From assembly GCA_937949945.1 (NCBI GenBank), contig CALFEQ010000032.1, forward strand, positions 124,001 to 188,000: 64,000 nt of DNA. Reading direction: 5' to 3'. Below, one piece after another: positions 57,766 through 64,000 of the stretch. This DNA comes from an uncultured Myxococcales bacterium (GTDB taxonomy: Bacteria; Myxococcota_A; Polyangia; Polyangiales; Polyangiaceae). Position numbers and translations under genes: made by a program. Each line of letters opens with the position of its first letter. Within the stretch, counting starts at the first letter, position 1. A model generated the notes under the pieces. That model did not search any database. It was not told the origin of the DNA and saw only the letters and a program-made list of their open reading frames with translations.

Positions 57766-60549
57766 ATGCACGATCCCTTCGATGCGCTCAGGCGCGACGT
57801 CTCGTATCTCGGCCACGTCCTCGGCGACACGCTGGTCGAGCAGGAAGGGCGGGGACTGCTCGACCTCGAGGAGGCGATCCGTGCGCTCGCGAAGGACCGG
57901 CGTGCGAGCGAGAGCGCCGGCCGTCGCGCCGAGGTCGAGGCCACGACGGAAGCGCTCGTGCGGATCATCCGCGCCCTCGACACGGGGGCGGCCGAGCGCG
58001 TCGCGCGGGCGTTCACGCACTACTTCCAGCTCGTCAACCTCGCCGAGCAGCACCACCGCACGCGGCGGCGCCGGGACTACGCGCGCGAGGGCAAGCCGCA
58101 GCCCGGATCGCTCGACGTCGTCTTCGCCGAGCTCGCGCAGGACGGCGTCACGAAGGAGGAGCTCGAATCGCTCCTCGCGAGGACGACGGTGAAGCTCGTG
58201 TTCACGGCCCACCCGAGCGAGGCGCAGCGCAGGACCGTCCTCGACAAGCACCGCCGGCTCGTCTCGCTCCTCGCTCGGCGCGAGCGCGCCGAGCTGACGC
58301 CGCAGGAGAAGGCCGACGTCGATCGCGCGATCCGCGAAGAGGTCGTGACCCTGTGGCAGACGGACGAGATCCGCCAGCAGAGGCCGCGTGTCGGTGACGA
58401 GGTCAAGAACGCGCTCTTCTACCTCGAGGAGATCCTCTATCCGCTCGTGCCACGCTTCTACGAGGCGATGGAACGCGCCTGCGAGCGCGCGTTCGGCACG
58501 CCCGTGGAGGTGCCGTGCGTCCTTCGCTTCGGCTCTTGGGTCGGCGCCGACATGGACGGGAACCCCAACGTGACGCCGGAGGTCGCCCTCGACACGGCGT
58601 TCGCGCAGGCCGCGCGCGTGCTCGAGCTGCATCATCGCGAGGTCGTCGCGCTCGGGGCGGCGCTCTCGCAGAGCACGCTCCGCGTCGGCGTCTCGGAGGA
58701 GCTGCTCGCGTCGTTGGCGCAGGACGCGCTCGACATGCCCGAGCTCGCGATCTCGCTCGAGGCGCCCACCCACCACGAGCCGTACCGACGGAAGCTGCGC
58801 TTCGTCGGCGAGCGCCTGCGCGCCACGCGCGCCGCGATCGTCGCTGCGCGCGAGTCCGGCGATCCGCGCGCCGAGCCCGCCTTCCCGAAGCACGCCTACT
58901 CGGGGCCGGCCGCGTTCATCGCGGACCTCGAGACCATCCACGCGTCGCTCCTCGCGAACAAGGGCGCGCGCGCCGGTGCCTCGCGTGTCGCGGCCTTGAT
59001 TCGGCAGGTCCGCACCTTCGGCTTCCATCTCGCGCGGCTCGACGTGCGCGTTCCGGCCGAGTGGGTGCGTGCCGACGCGCGCGTGGCGCTCGGGCTTCCC
59101 GAGGGCGAACCGCTCCGTCTCGATGTGCTCGAGCGAGCGCTCGAGGACGACGTCGGGAAGCTGCGCGTCCCCGACGGTCCCGGCATGCGCGCCGTCGAGG
59201 CCGTCGGGCGCATCCGTCGCGTGACCTTCGACGGCGGCGCCGAGTCGTTCATCCTCAGCATGACGCACGGCGCGGAGGACATGCTCGCCGCGCTCCTCCT
59301 CGCACGCATCGCGGGGCTCGACCGGCCCGAGGACGGCGTCTCGAAGATCGCCATCGTGCCGCTCTTCGAGACGCTCGACGATCTGGATCGCGCCGACGGC
59401 GAGCTCCGTCGCGCCGCCGCGTCGAAGGCGTACGCCGCCTATCTCGAGCGCCGAGGGCGCCTTCAGGAGGTGATGCTCGGCTACTCCGACTCCAACAAGG
59501 ACGCGGGGATCATCGGCTCGTCGTTCGCGCTCTACCGCGCGCAGCAACGCCTCGTGGCCGTCGCGCGCGCGCACGAGCTCTCGCTCGAGATTTTCCACGG
59601 CCGCGGAGGCTCCATCGGGCGTGGCGGAGGGCCGTCCCAGCGTGCGATCGCGAGCCTGCCCGCCGGCGCCGTCGACGGCCGGTTCAAGCTCACCGAGCAA
59701 GGCGAGGTGCTCGGCTGGAAGTACCTCGTACCGGAGATCGCCGAGCGGAACCTCGAGCTCACGGTGGCCGGCGTCGTGGCTCACTCGCTACGCGAGGAGG
59801 AGCGGACGAGCAGCGCGCATGCCGTCGCGGTGCGCGACTGGGAGGCCGTCTTCGAGAAGGCGTCGGCGATCAGCGTCGAGCACTATCGCGCGCTCATGAC
59901 CATGCCGGGGTTCGCCGAGTACTTCGCGGCGACGACCCCGATCGAGGACATCCCACGCCTCAACATCGGCTCGCGCCCGGCGCGACGACCGGCCGGCGCC
60001 GGCGGAGGGGCCGGCTCGCGGTTGAAGCTCGAGGACCTCCGCGCGATCCCGTGGGTGTTCGCGTGGAACCAATCTCGCCAGATGGTGCCGGGCTGGTTCG
60101 GAGCGGGGCGCGCGCTCACGTGGCTCCTCCGCGAGATCGGCGTCGAGCGCGTGCGCGAGATGCGCGCGGCGTGGCCCTTCTTCGCGACGACGCTCGACGC
60201 GATCGCCGTATCGCTCGCGCAGGCGGACATGCCCATCGCGGCACGCTACGCCGGGCTCCTCGAAGACCGCGCGCTCGCGCGCCGGATCTTCGTACGGCTC
60301 GCGCTCGATCACGGCCGCGCGGTGCGGGCGATGCGCGAGATCTTCGGCCGGCCGGGGCCGCTCGACCCCGATTCGACGCTCGCGCGGTCGATCGAGCTGC
60401 GCAACCCGTACGTCGATCCCCTCAGCTTCATCCAGGTCGAGCTGATGAGACGCAAGCGCGCGCACGCCGGGGAGGTCCCGAACGAGCTCGAGCGCGCGAT
60501 CCTGCTGACGATCAACGGCCTCGCCGCAGGCCTCCGCTCGACGGGATGA
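57766..60549 (+). CDS. ppc: Phosphoenolpyruvate carboxylase
   Basis: 927 residues from ATG 57766 (ATG 57751 is an alternative). Catalytic His in LVFTAHPSEAQRRTVL, GSWVGADMDGNPNVTPEVAL, GYSDSNKDAGIIGSSF, FHGRGGSIGRGGGPSQ, KLTEQGEVLGWKYL, WVFAWNQSRQMVPGWFGAG and the conserved C-terminus ILLTINGLAAGLRSTG. Family members normally read GGDRDGNPNV; here Arg is Met and Gly is Ala (GADMDGNP), a variation known to me from some proteobacteria. The enzyme adds bicarbonate to PEP to give oxaloacetate. It is alone on its strand and its stop abuts the next gene's stop directly. Confidence 0.96.
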   Translation: MHDPFDALRRDVSYLGHVLGDTLVEQEGRGLLDLEEAIRALAKDRRASESAGRRAEVEATTEALVRIIRALDTGAAERVARAFTHYFQLVNLAEQHHRTRRRRDYAREGKPQPGSLDVVFAELAQDGVTKEELESLLARTTVKLVFTAHPSEAQRRTVLDKHRRLVSLLARRERAELTPQEKADVDRAIREEVVTLWQTDEIRQQRPRVGDEVKNALFYLEEILYPLVPRFYEAMERACERAFGTPVEVPCVLRFGSWVGADMDGNPNVTPEVALDTAFAQAARVLELHHREVVALGAALSQSTLRVGVSEELLASLAQDALDMPELAISLEAPTHHEPYRRKLRFVGERLRATRAAIVAARESGDPRAEPAFPKHAYSGPAAFIADLETIHASLLANKGARAGASRVAALIRQVRTFGFHLARLDVRVPAEWVRADARVALGLPEGEPLRLDVLERALEDDVGKLRVPDGPGMRAVEAVGRIRRVTFDGGAESFILSMTHGAEDMLAALLLARIAGLDRPEDGVSKIAIVPLFETLDDLDRADGELRRAAASKAYAAYLERRGRLQEVMLGYSDSNKDAGIIGSSFALYRAQQRLVAVARAHELSLEIFHGRGGSIGRGGGPSQRAIASLPAGAVDGRFKLTEQGEVLGWKYLVPEIAERNLELTVAGVVAHSLREEERTSSAHAVAVRDWEAVFEKASAISVEHYRALMTMPGFAEYFAATTPIEDIPRLNIGSRPARRPAGAGGGAGSRLKLEDLRAIPWVFAWNQSRQMVPGWFGAGRALTWLLREIGVERVREMRAAWPFFATTLDAIAVSLAQADMPIAARYAGLLEDRALARRIFVRLALDHGRAVRAMREIFGRPGPLDPDSTLARSIELRNPYVDPLSFIQVELMRRKRAHAGEVPNELERAILLTINGLAAGLRSTG

Positions 60550-60990
60550 TCAGTTCGCGTACTTCTCGATCAGCTTGCTGAGGCGAGGGACGGCCTGCTC
60601 GACGTTCTTCTTCGCCGAGCCACGGAGCTTGTCGTAGGCCCCCTTCGCGACGCTGCTCTTCGCGCGCGCCGCCTTCGCGTCGGTGATCGAGAGAAGGGCG
60701 TCGGCCACACGACCCGAGTTCTGGACGAAGTAGTCCGAAATGGGCATGTTCTGCGCCTTCGCGTCGGACCAGATCGGTTCGAGCGCCTTGGCGAACTCGG
60801 GGAGCAGATCCTCGACGGCCTTCTCGACGAAGCCCGGCCGAATCCCCTTCACCGTGCTGTACCCTGCCTTGATCGCGAGGCCCGAGATCCCGGTCTTGTC
60901 CTTCACCTCGGCGTCGATCAGATCGACGCAGTCCTTGATGACGTCCTTCTTCTTGTCCTCACCCGTGAGCACGTCGACCAGAGATCCCAT
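60550..60990 (-). CDS. Small helical protein, DUF6918-like
   Basis: 146 residues from ATG 60990, which follows GAGGTAAGG. All-helical and mixed charge: KKKDVIKDCVDLIDAEVKDK, TGISGLAIKAGYSTVKGIRP, GFVEKAVEDLLPEFAKALEP, VADALLSITDAKAARAKSSV, and YDKLRGSAKKNVEQAVPRLS near the end. The SG-AIKAGY-VK-IRPGFV and LRGSAKKNV-A-PRL pattern matches the conserved actinobacterial/myxobacterial family I remember as DUF6918. No catalytic motif and no membrane segment. Stop-to-stop contact with ppc, divergent from fadI. Function unknown. Confidence 0.75.
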   Translation of the reverse strand: MGSLVDVLTGEDKKKDVIKDCVDLIDAEVKDKTGISGLAIKAGYSTVKGIRPGFVEKAVEDLLPEFAKALEPIWSDAKAQNMPISDYFVQNSGRVADALLSITDAKAARAKSSVAKGAYDKLRGSAKKNVEQAVPRLSKLIEKYAN

Positions 60991-61163
60991 CCTTACCTCG
61001 CTGGCCGGCCGACTTAGCACAGTCGCGGCCGCTTGGGTCGACGGCGTTCGTTGGGGGGCCAACCTTGACACGTTGCGTTAGTCGGGACAGAACAAGTGAG
61101 TGAACCGTCATTCAGTATGCGTCGAGCCGTTCGTGAGCCCGTGCCGCATCGGGAGGAGGGGCG

Positions 61164-62465
61164 ATGACGCGGCATGATCCGAAGGACCGGGTCGCGGTGG
61201 TCGCCGGGCTCCGGACCCCGTTCGCGAAGCAGGGCACCGCGTACCGCGACATGACGACGCTGGATCTCGGTCGCGCGGTCGTGAAGGAGCTCATCGCGCG
61301 CGCGGAGCTCGATCCGAAGGAGATCGGCCTCGTCGTGTACGGTCAGGCCGTCCCGACCCCGACGGCGCCGAACGTGGCCCGCGAGATCGTCCTCGGCGCC
61401 GGCATCCCCAAGAGGGTCGAGGCGTTCAGCGTCGTGCGCGCGTGCGCGACCTCGTTCCAGTCGACGACGAGCGCGGCGGAGGCGATCCTCTCCGGACAGC
61501 ACGACGTTGCCATCACGGGCGGCGTCGACAGCGCGAGCGACGTCCCGATCACGGTCTCGCGCAAGCTCGCACGCGTGCTCCTCGAGGCCTCGAAGGCCAA
61601 GACCCTCGGCGAGAAGCTCAAGGTGGTCGCTCGCCTCTCGCCGCGCGACCTCGTCCCGGTCCCGCCCGCGCTGAAGGAGCCTTCGACCGGGCTCACGATG
61701 GGCGAGCACGCGGAGCTCATGGCGAAGGAGCACGGCATCAGCCGCGAGGAGCAGGATCGGTTCGCGCACCGCAGCCACACGCGTGCGGCGTCCGCCTGGG
61801 AGCGAGGCCTGTTCGACGCCGAGGTGATGCACGTGCTGCCTCCGCCGTCGTTCGATCGCCCGATCACGAAGGACAACCTCGTGCGCGACGACTCGAAGCT
61901 CGAGTCGTATGCGAAGCTGCGGCCGGTGTTCGATCCGAAGCACGGAAGCATCACGGCCGGGAACTCCTCGCCGCTGACCGACGGCGCGAGCGCATTGCTC
62001 CTCATGAGGGAGTCGAAGGCGAAGGCGCTCGGCTACACGCCGCTCGGCTACCTCCGGTCCTGGGCGTACGCCGCGCTCGATCCGGAAGACGGGCTGCTGA
62101 TGGGCCCGGCGTACGCGGTCCCGATCGCGCTCGATCGCGCCGGCCTCCGGCTCTCGGACATGGACGTCGTCGACATGCACGAGGCGTTCGCCGCGCAGGT
62201 CCTCTGCAACCGAAAGGCGCTCGCCTCGCGCCGCTTCGCGGAGGAGAAGCTCGGGCGCAGCTCGGGGCCGATCGGCGAGATCGACGACGACAGGTTCAAC
62301 GTCCACGGAGGCTCGATCGCGCTCGGCCATCCCTTCGCGGCGACGGGCGCTCGGATCATCCACACCGTCCTGCGCGAGCTGCGACGGAGGAAGGCACAGT
62401 TCGGTCTCGCCACCGCGTGCGCCGCTGGGGGGCTCGGCGCCGCCATCGTCTTGGAGGCTGCATGA
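61164..62465 (+). CDS. fadI: Acetyl-CoA C-acyltransferase (3-ketoacyl-CoA thiolase)
   Basis: 433 residues from ATG 61164, with GGGAGGAGGGG just upstream. Thiolase marks: nucleophile Cys in VVRACATSFQSTTSAAEAIL, GITGGVDSASDVPIT-type loop (AITGGVDSASDVPITVSR), HEAFAAQVLCN, the C-terminal His in GGSIALGHPFAATGARI and the second catalytic Cys in ATACAAGGLGAA. The 430-residue length and MGEHAELMAKEHGISREEQ match FadI, the thiolase that pairs with FadJ in anaerobic or long-chain beta-oxidation, rather than the shorter FadA. The stop overlaps the fadJ start (ATGA). Confidence 0.94.
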   Translation: MTRHDPKDRVAVVAGLRTPFAKQGTAYRDMTTLDLGRAVVKELIARAELDPKEIGLVVYGQAVPTPTAPNVAREIVLGAGIPKRVEAFSVVRACATSFQSTTSAAEAILSGQHDVAITGGVDSASDVPITVSRKLARVLLEASKAKTLGEKLKVVARLSPRDLVPVPPALKEPSTGLTMGEHAELMAKEHGISREEQDRFAHRSHTRAASAWERGLFDAEVMHVLPPPSFDRPITKDNLVRDDSKLESYAKLRPVFDPKHGSITAGNSSPLTDGASALLLMRESKAKALGYTPLGYLRSWAYAALDPEDGLLMGPAYAVPIALDRAGLRLSDMDVVDMHEAFAAQVLCNRKALASRRFAEEKLGRSSGPIGEIDDDRFNVHGGSIALGHPFAATGARIIHTVLRELRRRKAQFGLATACAAGGLGAAIVLEAA

Positions 62466-64000
62466 CGGCTGCGACGACGTTCGATCTCGGCGCTACCCCC
62501 GCGGCTCGGCCCGCCTCGATCGTGAAGGTCGAGACGAGGCCCGACGGCGTGGCCGTGATCACGATCGACGACCACGCGGAGACGTTCAACACGATCACGC
62601 CCGCGCTCGGCGGCGAGCTCGCCTCGGCGCTGAAGAGGGCGGAGGACGATCCCAACGTCCGGGCCGTCGTCCTCAGGAGCGGCAAGAAGGACTCGTTCGT
62701 CGTCGGCGCGAACATCGACTTCGTCCGCTCGATGCGCTTCGCGGCCGACGCGGAGGAGGCGTCACGCGAGGTCGCACGGCGCTTCGCGCGTCTCGGCACG
62801 GGGCCGAAGCCCGTCGTCGCCCTGGTCCATGGGCAGGCGCTCGGAGGCGGCTTCGAGATGGCGCTCGCGTGCACCGCGGCGATCGCGACCGACCATCCGA
62901 AGACCGCGCTCGGTCTACCGGAGGTGAAGCTCGGGCTCGTGCCCGCCGCGAACGGCCTGCTGCGCGTCGCCGAGCGGGCCGGCCTGCGCGTCGCGCTCGA
63001 CCTGGGCCTCAGCGGCAGGAGCCTCCGTCCCGCGGACGCGCTCCGCCTCGGCCTCGTCGACGACGTCGTCCCGGCGCCCGTCGCGCTCGAGGCCGCGTGC
63101 GCGCTCGCGCGCCGCCTCGCCTCCGAGCCGAAGCTCGCGCGCACGCTCGCGAAGAAGCGCGTGCGGAGGTCGGGCAAGCTCGTCGAGCGCGCGCTGCTCG
63201 AGAGGAACCCGATCGGGCGCGCGGCGCTCTTCGCCCGCGCCAAGAAGCAGCTCCTCGAGAAGACCCGCGGGAACTACCCGGCCGCGGAGCGCATCGTCGA
63301 CCTCGTCGCGTGCTTCGGCGCGCGCGGGTTCCGCGCCGCCGCCGAGCTCGAGCCGCGCGTGTTCGGCGAGCTCGTCGTGAGCGAGACGGCCCACCGCCTC
63401 ATCGACGTGTTCTTCGCGCAGACCGCGGTGAAGAAGGACGCCGGGCTCGAGCCGAACGAGACCGGGACCCCGTTCCCCGTCGAGCGCGTCGGCATCCTCG
63501 GCGCGGGCCTCATGGGCGCCGGCATCGCGACGGTGAGCGCGCAGGCGGGCCTCGCGGTCCGCATGAAGGACACCGACGACGCGGCGGTCGGACGTGGCCT
63601 CAAGTACGTCCGCGACGTGCTCGACGCGCGCGTGCGACGCAAGTCGCTCGCGCCGCTCGAGCGCGACGCGATCTTCGCGCGCGTCTCCGGAGCGATCGAC
63701 TACACGGGCTTCCGCCACGCCGACGTCGTCATCGAGGCGGTCTTCGAGGACCTGGAGCTGAAGCACCGGGTCCTGCGCGAGGTCGAGAAGCTCGTACGGG
63801 ACACGTGCGTCATCGCGTCGAACACGTCCTCGATCCCGATCTCGCGCATCGCCGAGGCCTCCAATCGGCCCGAGATGATCGTCGGGATGCACTACTTCAG
63901 CCCGGTCCACAAGATGCCGCTGCTCGAGGTCGTGCGCACGAAGACGAGCGACCCGCGCGCCGTCGCCACGGCCGTCGCGCTCGGCAGGCGTCAGGGCAAA
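62462..64000 (+). CDS. fadJ: Fatty-acid oxidation complex alpha subunit (enoyl-CoA hydratase / 3-hydroxyacyl-CoA dehydrogenase), 3' end cut by window
   Basis: 513 codons before the window ends. Residues about 20-200 are the crotonase domain: RAVVLRSGKKDSFVVGANID, oxyanion-loop region VHGQALGGGFEMALAC and the acid residue in LGLPEVKLGLVPAANGLLRV. Residues about 205-330 are the linker helices. From about 338 the NAD-binding domain begins (VGILGAGLMGAGIATVSAQA), then VVIEAVFEDLELKHRVLREV, VIASNTSSIPISRIAEASNR and GMHYFSPVHKMPLLEVV. It hydrates enoyl-CoA and oxidises the product to 3-ketoacyl-CoA, which FadI cleaves. Coupled to fadI by a 4-base overlap. Confidence 0.93.
   Translation, partial: MTAATTFDLGATPAARPASIVKVETRPDGVAVITIDDHAETFNTITPALGGELASALKRAEDDPNVRAVVLRSGKKDSFVVGANIDFVRSMRFAADAEEASREVARRFARLGTGPKPVVALVHGQALGGGFEMALACTAAIATDHPKTALGLPEVKLGLVPAANGLLRVAERAGLRVALDLGLSGRSLRPADALRLGLVDDVVPAPVALEAACALARRLASEPKLARTLAKKRVRRSGKLVERALLERNPIGRAALFARAKKQLLEKTRGNYPAAERIVDLVACFGARGFRAAAELEPRVFGELVVSETAHRLIDVFFAQTAVKKDAGLEPNETGTPFPVERVGILGAGLMGAGIATVSAQAGLAVRMKDTDDAAVGRGLKYVRDVLDARVRRKSLAPLERDAIFARVSGAIDYTGFRHADVVIEAVFEDLELKHRVLREVEKLVRDTCVIASNTSSIPISRIAEASNRPEMIVGMHYFSPVHKMPLLEVVRTKTSDPRAVATAVALGRRQGK

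Noticed and set aside
61065..61093. A promoter for fadI based on a perfect TTGACA at 61065
   Set aside because: At 16-18 bases downstream there is only CAGAAC/AGAACA, with no acceptable -10 box.

Overview
The window is very GC-rich chromosomal DNA with strong G/C preference at third codon positions. It most likely comes from a myxobacterium of the Polyangia type. The signs are Ser/Thr kinases with PEGA or membrane tails, many lipoproteins with a DGG/PPA-rich linker, one lipoprotein that also ends in a MYXO-CTERM-like tail, a minimal egtB-egtD ergothioneine operon, and large blocks of unnamed membrane proteins. This assignment is inference from gene content; no rRNA is present. I saw no PKS/NRPS, CRISPR, prophage or transposase gene.

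Layout. 1-6.7 kb: the end of an unknown gene, an SGNH hydrolase, and an MBOAT acyltransferase with two further membrane-anchored proteins, probably a surface-glycan acylation locus. 6.7-7.5 kb: mostly non-coding. 7.5-12.4 kb: a small hypothetical gene, a hairpin-rich leader, a fused anthraniloyl-CoA-type monooxygenase/reductase, and a propeller-like lipoprotein. 13.2-16.6 kb: egtB-egtD and gluQRS. 16.6-20.2 kb (minus): kinase, LysM protein, kinase. 20.2-20.9 kb: a frameshifted four-helix-bundle gene between perfect 15-bp inverted repeats. 20.9-24.9 kb: gpmI, RNase HI, a hexapeptide acyltransferase and a PECR-like reductase.

24.9-54.1 kb is an extended envelope-polysaccharide region. It holds rfbB-rfbA, a WecE-type aminotransferase, galE, two GT2 glycosyltransferases, a flippase-like protein, four SAM methyltransferases, an ATP-grasp ligase and five large multi-pass proteins. 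rfbA, rfbB and wecE together predict dTDP-4-amino-4,6-dideoxygalactose (Fuc4N); rmlC/rmlD are absent here, so a rhamnose route is not supported by this window. thiO, two Cys-containing lipoproteins, an M13 metallopeptidase and a decayed nucleotidyltransferase/partner pair are interspersed.

54.2-64 kb: a self-contained tRNA-Lys(CTT) unit with its own promoter and terminator, a Cys-rich gene remnant, a lipoprotein, a lone receiver domain, an alkaline-phosphatase-superfamily 'sulfatase' without the formylglycine Cys, PEP carboxylase, a small DUF6918-like protein, and fadI-fadJ, the latter cut by the window edge.

Most unusual points: two gene remnants that each carry a one-base insertion (the nucleotidyltransferase also has a lost catalytic Asp), the inverted-repeat-bounded four-helix-bundle unit, the kinase-LysM-kinase operon, an RNase HI with an unfamiliar N-terminal domain, and a glycosyltransferase with a ~290-residue Pro/Ala/Lys/Ser repeat tail.
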